A stretch of 64,000 nt of DNA from Fratercula arctica (taxonomy: Eukaryota > Chordata > Aves > Charadriiformes > Alcidae), in NCBI GenBank assembly GCA_947846985.1, contig CANTUZ010000004.1, forward strand, positions 11,832,927 to 11,896,926, written 5' to 3'. How positions within the stretch are numbered: the stretch's first letter is position 1; each line of letters opens with the position of its first letter. The notes beneath the pieces were generated by a model. It was not told where the DNA came from. It worked only from the letters and a program-made list of their open reading frames with translations, and searched no databases. The position numbers and the translations under genes are program-made. Of the stretch, positions 53,079-63,333 are shown in pieces.

Positions 53079-56000
53079 GTGTATATGTATGTGCGTGGAT
53101 GTTCCAGAAAAAAATGTACATGATCTTACTGAGAACCGAAGCACGTTGGTGATGGCTCAAAACATACCAAATGTAAGGTGCCCATAGCAATATGAGTAAA
53201 GGATAAAACAACAACAAAAAAACCCAGTCCCTCCCCACCAATGGAGTAAAGGGTATTGTGAAGATTGTAGAACCATAGTAATACTGAAAGAGATTTTAGG
53301 AAGACACAGCTGGACTAATCATCTCTGGAATCCAGACACAGAGGCCATGCCCAGGCAATGCCAATAACCTTGCACAATTTGCAATTACAAAGTTATGTAT
53401 TCTAGTAAAAAACCCCAACAAACCGAAACCAAACATCCCCAGGCAGGAATCTCAGGCCAACGCTACTACCATCATGTGGAAAGTTCAACATTACCATCAC
53501 TGGAACTTGCAAAAAAAGCCCCATATACAGTAAGGGGAAAAAAAGAGTTCAACAGCCTTCATTGCAACACTGGCACAGATCCTGTGGCAGGCAAACTGTT
53601 CATCACAGATGACTTCAATGTGTTGCTTTGGCAGCTGACATCTGGTATACAGCAATTGATCACAACAAAGCTGGCAAGATAAACAACAGTGAACTTATGT
53701 TGTTCAATAATTCGCTGGATTATAAGAAAGAGCTTGTACTCATCACCAATCTGACAAGTCATGTTGGGAACATCAATATTTATAAGCAGATGGATTTCAC
53801 TGTGAGTGACTTTGTGTCTCAGATCGAGACATGGCACCATATAGTAAAATCTACAGGATAATTACCTACAATTCTAATCTTGACATGACTGTCAACATGA
53901 GTGCATTGTTGCTGTCACAAAAATCTTGCCAAATTTAATTTGCATAACTATGGAGAAAGCTCACCAACTGGAAAGTATTTTAACATAGGGAATCCATGTT
54001 GGGTTTTTGTTTTGTTTTGTTTCTGTGTTGGTTTTTTTTACTAACACACATCTCCACAGAGCAGAACATGTTGTTTATAAAGATGCATGACACACTTTCC
54101 CAGAGAGATCAAACTGACTGGAAAAAAGGAAGTGTAATGGATTTACAGTGGTGAATTCTGAAGCTGCACAGGGTTGACTTCACGAACAGCTATTTTCAAG
54201 ATAACATTTGACATTGACATTTTTCTATCAATGTAATAATCACCCCCCCTCCTGTATAAAAAGAAACAATGTTATCAATAATATTATCACTAATGACATG
54301 TTGTAAACATAGCAGCTGCAAAAGAACGTAATGGAAATAGTAGTTGAGCCTTATGAAAAACAAAATCCAATGTGTTTGTCTACCCAAGGTAATCTATGTA
54401 CTGGAGAATAACCTCTCTCTCTCACCTGCCAAGCTCACTGCCTTATAAACCATTTTACTTGTGTAGGTCAATAACATTTATATATACGTGTGTGTGTGTT
54501 TGTGTGTTGGTTGCTTTATAATTTTGTTACATGATTTGTTATGTCTGAAATCTTCAGTGACTTGGTCAGCTCATTCTCAGTAATCTAACCAGTTTGCTTG
54601 TCCAGGCTTATTTTTCTGTGCTATAAAAAATACCATCTATCAAAATTCTGTTTTACTCTAAAGTAGGAAGAATGCTGCAAAATAAAAGATTTTCATGCCG
54701 GGTTTAGTTTTGATCAATTCAGTTGTTTTCTAAGTAAAGAAATACATATACAAAGTCATTTAAGTGACCTCAAAAATCTAAATGGAAAACATCTTTACTA
54801 TGCAATTATTCAATATCACATATATCTGAAAGAGCTACGGGAATAAAAAGATCTTCACGTAAAATGTATTAATCAGTCATAACCCAAACCCAACAGTTAG
54901 GTTAATCATGTCCTGTTTTACAATAGTCTTTTCACAATTCTGGAGAAAATGTCATATAATATCAGGTATAAGGTGATAAATTAGAACCTTTTAAACACTT
55001 TATTATGTTTCAGTCTTTTATTTTACCCCCATCTTATCTTTTTAAAACAAAAGCAAAACTAAGAATCCAAGGAGGAAATGACAGTGTGTTAAGTAATGAA
55101 TTTCAGGTTTAATACTCATAGATGAGTATTCTTAATTTCCTGTTTAAAAGTGAATGGCATGGCCACCCAGGTTAGGAAGAGGCTAAACTTTCATATTCTG
55201 TTAGATAAGTCTTTAACCAGATTCAAAACCATTATGGAGGAAACCCCTTGTATAGAGACCCACCAATAACATCTTTTACAAGTCCGTAGTTCACATTAAA
55301 ACATCGTTCTCTTGCTATTCATTGCTTTTGTGCACCAGCGCTTTACATCAGAAAAAATATTCCAAGAATTAATACGGAGCCGTCAATAAGTAAAAAACGT
55401 TGGATCAAGTTTCCCCCCTTTTTGCTGTAATGGTCTTGAAAAGACAGCACGATGCAGAAGTAATGAAGTAAATTTCATGTACTTGGTAACATAAAACCTT
55501 AAAAAACAAATACTGTTAACAATTTTCCTTGTGTATAAGTTAAGTATCTGAACTAGCGCATCTTCCAGAAAAAAAGGGGGGAAAAAGCTGTAGAATAGTT
55601 AGAAATTAACTCAAGATAGGATATTCCACTTGAAACAGTTAATAAGAGTGGGGGAAAAGCAACAAAACCCAGTTCATTCACCAGGTGACATCAATTATAA
55701 ATATTTTTTCCATTTCTGCAATCTGTAAGTCAAAGTCCATAGTGCAGTCGTATTCTTGTTTCAATTAGCTGATAGAATATGAAATAATTCCTCTACATCC
55801 AAAATATGGATCAGACCTAAAGATATTTTCCAGTCAGATTACTGCAGGACATTCAAAATGTACTGATAAAGAACTTCAACTGTTCAGGAGTTACATATAA
55901 GTTTTTACAAGATTACAGTATAGTCTTTAATCATTCTTTTAACCTAGGGATGAAAAAAAGTGTTTAACAGTACTTTAAGGACACTGCTTACAGTAGACTC

Positions 56001-57414
56001 CTTATTACTAAAGTGTTTTAGGTGATATACTCACAGTAAAATAATCAAAGGCAAATAATTTTTGGGACAATAAATTACTGTCAGAACATTTGGTAACACT
56101 GTATGTCACAACCCTCCTGTATGGCTTCTCACTACAGGAATGCATATTATCTTACATGCAAACGCAAGGAACTTGAGACAAATATTTTTTTAAACCATCA
56201 AAGGGAGGATTGGAAAAGAGTTTAATAAAAGACCCGAATACGTCTCCTAGGTCTATCTTCCTGATACTGTTACTGTTGAATGAAAAATGGATATAAATTT
56301 TTTTTGTTAATCTTACAAAAAATAATTCAACTTGAAACCCATCTGAGATTTAGTGAGCTTGCAAAAAAGGTGGCGTCCAAATGTAAAAAGCAATGTGGTA
56401 ACAATGTCATAATTGTCCTAAGTCTAACAAAGTAGCAACAGATGCAAGAAGGAACAACGGTTTCATACAACGTATGACAGAGTCTGAATTCCGTTCCACT
56501 CGTCTATATTAACTAACTAGTTTAAATGAATTAATTTTGAATTAATCAGTTGATTATAAAAAGTGACATACGTTTCTGGTTTATCCTCCCTCTTAGAGAG
56601 CAGTTAGAGGCACAAGTCAGACTTGCTTAGGTCTTTTTCAAGCCATACTAATTGTCCACTGAATATTCATTAAAAAGCCATATTAAAGTTGTGTATTTGG
56701 TACTGGAAGTTTCTATAAAGTTCATGTTGTTCTGACAATTCATTTAGCTGCTGAAGTCTTGTGAAATACTATATTGTATTAAAAAAGCATTGCACTGAAA
56801 CGTAGCCAGAATTAGGTAATTAGAAGAGGAGTGTTCATTCAGTGTAAAATACACAGAAATTATAGGGGAGATGTGAAAAAATGGGGCAGCCCTTATAAAT
56901 TTGTGATTCTTTGTGCACCTGCAGATCCCCGATGCTCAGAATTCCACCACAACTCTGACTGAGGTTCCATGTACGCAGCTCTAAACAGCTGAGTCCCATT
57001 CAGAGCTGGAAGTTATTCGGACAATTTCCTGAAACTCTGAAGTTAGAGCATGCCCAAAATCAGGTGTACGTCAGTCACAAAATGCATTCTCATTGCCTTT
57101 TGTCTTTTAACACGGACATGAAAAGAGATGTTGTCATTTTGCCTTATTCAATAACTCAGACGTAAATTGACTCATTCAGAAAACTGAAGACATGCCATCT
57201 CTGAATATACCTTGCTAGGGAATTTGCTAACTGACAAGTTAGAGGTTAGAACCAGTGGACAGCATGTTGGCTCATATAGATATAGCAAAGAATGCAAAAT
57301 TCCTGCTGTTAGAAAGAGTATGGAAAAGGTAGCGTAGGGCACACTGCAGGGAAAAAAGGTATCTTTAAATGAAGATCCCCCTCTCAGATTTAATTCAGAT
57401 TTTTATCTAGAGTC
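53079..57414. other. Unique non-coding DNA
   Basis: The section 53395-53861 is open in two + frames that overlap (95 and 77 codons) and in one - frame (93 codons). It looks less simple than its surroundings, but I recognise no protein in it. The rest, 53.9-57.4 kb, is AT-rich with the TG repeat at 54.48 kb and no open frame worth noting. The stretch 54.4-57.4 kb has no open frame of even 60 codons on either strand. Confidence 0.65.
54478..54509 (+). repeat. TG-rich microsatellite
   Basis: An imperfect TG array (ACGTGTGTGTGTGTTTGTGTG) follows TATATA. It is short, interrupted by TTT, and has no gene context. Confidence 0.85.
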
Positions 57415-57500
57415 AGTTTCATGGGAACCATCCCACTGGCCAGGCAAATGCTCTAGCCTCTGGATTTTTAAACAGTTGAGTAGCGCACCTCATCTCCTAC
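57415..57500 (-). mobile_element. Possible tRNA-headed SINE-like relic (inverted)
   Basis: Reverse-complemented, the core reads 'gaggctagagcatttgcctgg', with 'gatggttcccatg' after it. This matches the 'RGAGCAYTYRCCTGG' pattern that the + strand copy near 25.1 kb also carries. The two fragments therefore plausibly belong to one old repeat family, inserted independently about 32 kb apart in opposite orientations. Decay is heavy, and outside the core the two copies do not align by eye. The 19-bp tandem repeat beginning at 57533 lies just beyond it and may have grown in or next to the relic. Confidence 0.33.
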
Positions 57501-57532
57501 TCCTCCTAAACAGGAATCTTGTAGTCTGTGAG

Positions 57533-57596
57533 TTATTACATCTGCCAAAGGTTATTACATCTGCCAAAGGTTATTACATCTGCCAAAGGTTATTAC
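57533..57596. repeat. 19-bp tandem repeat, 3.4 identical copies
   Basis: The unit TTATTACATCTGCCAAAGG occurs three times without interruption or mismatch (57533-57551, 57552-57570, 57571-57589), followed by a partial fourth copy, TTATTAC. Perfect identity between units points to recent expansion by slippage or unequal exchange, so copy number is likely to vary between individuals or species. No promoter, ORF or tRNA-like structure is linked to it. Confidence 0.97.
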
Positions 57597-60500
57597 TGAC
57601 ATGAAGTCTTAGGCATACATTGGACATGGGTGCAGACCTAGTTTAGATACCTAAATCTCAGAGTACAGTAGAAATGCAGAGATGTCTCTGTTGAGAAACT
57701 CTATGCAAACCTCTGCCAGTTCATGGCATTCCTTGCACAACTTCATGTCTCCATGCATAAATTAAGGATTTATTGGACTGTTGAGTTTCAAGATCTTTGC
57801 TAGGAACCAGGCATCAAATCGTCGATGCCAATTTAACTTGTATATGTTAGTAAGCCTTTCTGGAGTATGCAGTTAATAATCAGTGCACACTATGTTTATT
57901 TACAGAACTCATCCTTTTCAATTAGCAGGAAAAAAAAAAAGCAACCAACTTCTATTCATTATCAGGACATTGCACAGATAAAATTATAGCCAGTAATCAC
58001 TATGCAGTGATATACACTTCAAGGAAAAAATCCATTATAACGATTTTCATACTTTATCTGCAACAATACTATAGGTATGGACCTTCATGTTGCATTCGAA
58101 CACGTGGAAAAGAGCAGAACAGAATTATCGAAGATTTTTTTCTATTAACTTTTTCATGTAAAATGTGTGCTGACATTTATCCTTCCCTAAAATAATTTCT
58201 TAGGTTTATCTAAAATATTTGAAACAGTTTTTCTTTGTTGCATGAGGACATAGACTAGAAATTTTGTTCAGATTTTTCAGATGCGTCTATCATATATTAC
58301 AAAAGCAGAGACTTTTATATTAAGAATGTGATCTGAAATTATTTTATATCTCACCAATCACAATGGACTTTGCTGCTTGGAGTACTACAAAAGAACATAC
58401 AATCTGATTTAACTTAGGTTTTATGTCACAGTAGCTACATGACTTTTGCTGTGTGTTTACCTCACAGCCTGTCACTCCATAGCTACTTTCAAAACTACTG
58501 TCCACCAGCTGACTGCATACATCAAGATTAATTGTTCACGAGGAAAAGAATAACAAAGCAAACCAAGAGCCTAAAGAGCAGAAGAAAAGTAGTTTCTTTA
58601 AAACAATATGTTTACCTTTCCTGTAGGAACAAACTTCTTTGAAAATATGCCTCCCTTTCTAACATTTCTGGGTCAAAAGCATGAAGAACATGGCAGAATG
58701 CCAGGAATGTCAGACCACTGAAAATAACATGCCAATGATATCAAAGAAGGGTGAATAATAATGCGAGAAAAGAGAAAGGTCATATACCTTGTCATAAGAA
58801 TAAGCGAAGAATTTTAATACTTTATATCAAGAAAAGCTGGGGTACCCAATCAAAATCAAACTAAGATGAAAGAGGACACAGTTATTACAATTCACTTGTG
58901 TTTCTAAAATCTAGCACAACACTTGAAAGAATCATGTGAGATTTGACCCGTCACAGAAAATTTGGACATATTCATACGTAGAGGAAACACGCCATTCACA
59001 ATTTTAGAATTAACAAACTCACATGGAAGAAGACAACACTAGAAAAAATGGTTTCTCCTAAAAATTCCCTTGATGTTAAGACAAAACCTCAAGCTCACGT
59101 ATCAGTTATAAGAGAAGGAACCCTACTGACCTCAGTGTACTGAACTTAATTATACTTCAGAGAAAATAGGTTCCTTAACCAAACTCAGGGGAAAATGAAG
59201 AATATTAAAACCTCAAACCAATTTTGAGCAAATTAAAAAGTGACAAGTCAGGCAATAAATGTATGTATTCAGATTGCCTTATATTTTAAAACAGGTAAAG
59301 AAAAGTCTCAGGAGTTAAATGCTTTTTATTTCTTCAGTGCCACTCCAGCAAGATATATCAGTTTGGAAGTTCTTTCAGGATAAAATTAATTTATTGAAGT
59401 AGATAATTTAGCTTGTAAAAGGAAAATTATGATATTATCCACATTCCTCTATTTTTTTAATAATCAAAATTCAAAAATATGCAAACTATAAATAAAATAA
59501 ACCAACAACAAATTAAGAATTCCTTTTTTTCTGGTGTTTTCTGGTGCAATGATCTTGAGTGTAAGTAAAATTTCAGTTTAAAATAGTGTCAAAAGTATGT
59601 ACATACACCTGTCTGTCTAAAGGAAAATTAGGAAGCCTGTTTACTCAACAGCAATTTTTGAACTTGGCAGATATAGAATATCAGGCATGTTTTCACACTG
59701 TATTCACCAGAAGAGCAGTCAGAGGGCTGATTTACTGGAAACTCACCATGTAAAGCCATGATCTGAAAAGCTGGTATCTGTAAAACCATTTTGTAAGCTA
59801 ATTTTATAAACATCTTGGAAATCTTCCCTAAATTGCTGAAATTCAAAATTTTAAGTAAAAATAATATTTTTGATAAGAAATAACATTAAAGACCCACTTT
59901 AAAATTCAAAGACAGATTTATAGGGATCAACAGGAAAACAGAAGAAAAACTATTTGCCTACTGACAACATAAAGTATTCATTCATGAAATAACAGCAATA
60001 GATTTCAAAACTAATTCACTTGTTTCTACAAAAGATAATGAAGAACTTAATGGAAAATGCCCTTTTCAGTTCTAATCATTTTTAATTTTATAATACTAAA
60101 GATATCAGAGAAAGCACTGTTATTCTGGTAATATTGTAATATTAGCTGTAACATGCAGAAAGACTAAAATTAATTGACTAAGAATATGGTACATCAAAAG
60201 AAACAGCTGAAAAATGCTCCCAGCCCCTTCTGCCAAAATGCTATTCCAGCTATTTAGCAAATAAAGAATAACAGCTAATTACGATGAAGACAGCTAAATG
60301 TAATACTTCTCAAGCTGTAGCGTTTTGTGCATCAGCTAAACAAGCAGCAAGAAATGCAGTGTTTCTTTCCCCACTTCTTTCTTCTCCCTGCGTACATGAA
60401 ATGGCCCAAGTTCACTGCAGTTTGTGATCACAGCTCAGCTGTTTAGCTAGTTACTTTCTGAAGTCTATGTAATTTTTGAAGTGCAGGTAATGGGCGGAGG

Positions 60501-60680
60501 ATTTAAGTGACAGTGTCTGTACAGACGTGCATGCTGCCAGGATGAGCCAGCCATTTTGCTCCAAGGTGACGACTACTCAGGGCCTCAACATTTTGGCTTC
60601 CCCTCCTATGTGTGAGATAATGAGTCACCTTGAGGATATGCCAGACCTTTTGCAAGAAAACCCTGGTAACAAAAGATATT
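57597..60680. other. Unique AT-rich non-coding DNA
   Basis: No gene or mobile element is recognised. The last 400 bases (about 60240-60480), just before the GC-rich patch, have mixed composition with homeodomain-type cores (CTAATTACG, AAATGTAAT) and might be regulatory, which is a guess from motif content only. Confidence 0.6.
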
Positions 60681-61560
60681 ATGCCCCCACTTACCAGGTC
60701 TGCAGGAGCTCACCCAGCTGCAGAGCAGCTTTCTCCTCAGCCACTTCGTCAGGCACATGGCAAGGCAGGCAGGAAGCAGCTACATGGCTACTGACAGAAA
60801 CCAAGACCTGCATCCCCTTTTCCAAAACCTTGGGCTTCCCCAGGGCGCTGTGGCAGCTCGGCAGGCCTCCCTGGAGCGGGGTGATCCCGCGATGGAGATG
60901 GCTGAGCCCGCAGCCCCTGGGCTGAGGGGAGGCCACTGGCCAGGCCGCCCCCAGGCCTCAGGGCGGCTTTCGGGCCATGGCCCCATCGACAGCCCCGCTG
61001 CCTGGCTGCTGGGCCAGGACCTGGGCCCAGGGACACATCTGCAGGGCCGGCATGTGCCGGGCCTGTCCCCAGGCCTGCTGTCCCTCAGGTAAGGGTTGGT
61101 GCTGTCACCGGCCACCACCTTGGGATGGCACAGGCAACCTGATGAATTAAAACGTCCCCAGAAGCATGTCACAGCGATCCGCGCCTGGAGCTGCGCTGCT
61201 TAGCAAACTGCAGTGGCGAAGTATTAAGGTACTTTAAAAGGCTGTATCCATCTTCTGGGCACAGCACAATCTGCCTGTCTCTCAAGTCTGTCCACAAAGG
61301 CACAGCAAAGTGGAAACATTTAGGTGATGCATTGCCAGGGGCAGCTGGCTTTTTCCTCCCTCTCCCAGTCAGCGCCCCACAGGCTCCATCTTCCTGCGGC
61401 CTCTCTGTCAGGCGCCTGTGTATGGACGTGTCGGCAGGAACCAGCCCATGGCCCTGCGACATCTTCTTCCTCTCCACAGGCTCGGGAGCCCTCCTTCGTG
61501 GATACCCTGTCTTCAGCAGACCTCTCTTGCTCCCCACCAGCCATGAAGCACTGCCTCAGT
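60681..61560. other. GC-rich patch in AT-rich surroundings
   Basis: The core, 60841-61080, is about 75% GC by hand count (179 of 240), whereas flanking DNA looks closer to 35-40%. I count 13 CpG in that core, fewer than half of what its base content would give at random, so it is not a clear unmethylated CpG island. Stops are scarce in all frames. This produces overlapping open frames on both strands (for example 60527-60925 and 60757-61092 on +, 60780-61172 and 61169-61537 on -), and none shows a familiar domain. CTCAG/GTAAGGG at about 61084-61095 is a good splice-donor-like sequence on +. Candidate explanations are a non-coding RNA exon, a local hotspot of GC-biased gene conversion, a decayed repeat, or a low-expression promoter. 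I recognise no family. Confidence 0.6.
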
Positions 61561-61689
61561 GTCCTTATCTAAACTTGGAAAAAGCTGTCCTTGGCACACC
61601 TCTGGAGGCCCGTTTCAGGCCGCAGTGTAATGATTCACCCTGTTTCACACTATTACCTAATCGATCTCAGCCTGCTTAATATGGGTCGT

Positions 61690-62040
61690 TCTGACTTGAG
61701 ATGGTGCTGTTGATCATCAAGATGTTACGTGGAATAAGCATCCTGGCAAAGCCTACTGCATTAACGCAGTTATGCCTGTCATTTAAAGCCATGATCATGG
61801 AAAGAAGTACTTTGGGCAAGATATATTTTGCAGAGAGCCACAGCGTTAATGGTGCTATTATCCCGTGCTTACTTGCACAAGTCCTTGAGAAGCAGCCCTT
61901 GAGCAGCCGGCCACCGAGGCCCCTCTTGGAGAAAGCTAAACACTGGCTGGCATCCGCTCGCTGAGAGCTCGCTTCAGCCTGGATGGCGTGGGCAAAGGAC
62001 ACGTTCAACCCTGCCAACCATACCTGCCTCAAAAAGACTG
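61690..62040. other. Unassigned moderate-GC sequence beside the GC-rich patch
   Basis: This stretch follows the GC-rich patch and is more balanced in composition. It is open on both strands at once (87 codons on +, 61701-61964; 118 codons on -, 61676-62032). The translations show no signal peptide, repeat or domain that I recognise, and the two frames overlap almost fully, so at most one could be real. It could be conserved non-coding DNA or an exon of an unknown transcript, and the sequence alone does not decide. Confidence 0.3.
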
Positions 62041-62691
62041 AATCTTGGAGCCACGGAGGCAGATCTCAAACAGGGACCACATTCTTCATTATGAAAAAAT
62101 GTATTTGACTATATGAAACAGTGCCACCTGCTGAACCTCCCCAAAACAACCTTAAATACGTCTCCATTTTAATAATCTTTCCTGTTCCTCCTTCCTTTCA
62201 GCTATTCTCTCCAAGAATTTGAAGTGCCCTTGCTAGGAAAAGAAAGGAATGTATTTCAGGCAGCACTTTTACTCCTGTTGCTACAATCTAGTCCAGTCTT
62301 CTTAGAAGGCAGACTTCTCATAAAGGGGGAAAGAGAATAAAAAAGTGCAAGATAAAAAGAAACGTGCCTTACTCAGTTACAGTTCTTTTCCTGGAAAGTC
62401 ACAGTTGCAGCTGACAGCACAGACTCTATTAGCTATCGTAGGAGCTTTACCTCCTAGTCCTGGAAAAGTGTTTGGTTATCCTTCTCCCCATTTCAGCCTT
62501 TGAAGCAAAATTCTACATTACCAATATCAGGATATCAATATAAATTGAATTTTCTACCCACCGTTGTTATACCAAATTCTTGTAAACAGCAAATATCTAC
62601 ATGTCTTGGAAGAAAAACAAATAAACAAGTATATCACAATGAAACTGGGTTACCTAAAGAGGAAACAGGTATTTTGCATATATGTAACAAG

Positions 62692-62744
62692 CCTTTTTTT
62701 CTCCCTTCCTCCTTTCTTTCCTTTTTCCTTTCCTTCCTTTCTCT
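62692..62744 (+). repeat. 53-nt pure pyrimidine tract (CCTT-rich)
   Basis: Every base from 62692 to 62744 on the + strand is C or T, arranged as irregular CCTT, CTTT and CCTTT units. The first purine is G at 62745. Long homopurine-homopyrimidine tracts can form triplex (H-)DNA, and in birds they often act as variable microsatellites. It is not next to a recognisable 3' splice site or exon. Confidence 0.95.
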
Positions 62745-63316
62745 GTCTTTCTGGGGTACAAGGGGTATAAGAATAAAGAGACAAAGAGGGTATTAAAAAC
62801 TCCTTGAGGATCTGATATAAAAGGTTAAGCATACCTAATAAGGAGCTATTCAATAAGAGTTATTTTGCTCTTTATTCTACTGTAATTATCACTTTTGTAG
62901 TCAAAGACTTAAATGTTTTAATTGACCTTGATTTCATCCTTTTGTGTCTTCAATATTATTCAATATCCTTCAAATATTTATGTATTTAAGTTAATCTAAA
63001 ATAATTAATACTTCTCTGGAAGAAAAATCCTAATGAAGTAATGCCCACATCAAATTCTGTGGGCTGTTATACCCCAATATAATTTTGAAACTTTCGGTGT
63101 TGTGCTTTCTTTTCAGCTGTATGAGTGGCTTGTCCTTCCCTGCAAAACTGAATACCTAAGTCCCACCACTCCTCCCCCTTCCCCACTCCAGCCTCTGTCC
63201 AGGAGAGAAACTCGGTGTTCACCAGTGTTCCCTCTACTCAGAGGTAAGCAGAGAAGAACAGCCTGTAATTTCCAGTAAACCCAGATTGTTATAATCAGAA
63301 CTAAACAATTTTCCTC

Positions 63317-63333
63317 TTTTTTTTTTTTTTTTT
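63317..63333 (+). repeat. (T)17 homopolymer
   Basis: Seventeen T are followed by CCTACTTGCTTTTAAGG. The run resembles a polypyrimidine tract but is not followed closely by an AG-bounded open exon, so it is listed as a simple repeat. Confidence 0.9.

Noticed and set aside
53264..53350. Possible third CR1 3' end starting 'tagaaccatagtaatact'
   Set aside because: Only the first dozen bases resemble a CR1 terminus, and the rest does not follow the CR1 order of blocks.
60825..60860. CTCF-like motif 'ccccagggcgctgtgg'
   Set aside because: It lacks two bases within the core AGGGGGCGC compared with the consensus, so it is not a convincing site.
60527..60925. Longest open frame, 132 codons on +
   Set aside because: It spans the edge of the GC-rich patch where overlapping frames on both strands are also open. 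The translation is rich in residues expected from GC bias and has no recognisable domain, so it is probably a composition effect.
60780..61172. 130-codon minus-strand frame in the GC-rich patch
   Set aside because: It overlaps + strand frames of similar length, and the Arg/Pro/Gly-rich translation without domains is what random GC-rich DNA gives.
61676..62032. 118-codon minus-strand frame
   Set aside because: An 87-codon frame is open on the opposite strand over the same bases, and no homology is recognised. It is kept only as part of an unassigned region.
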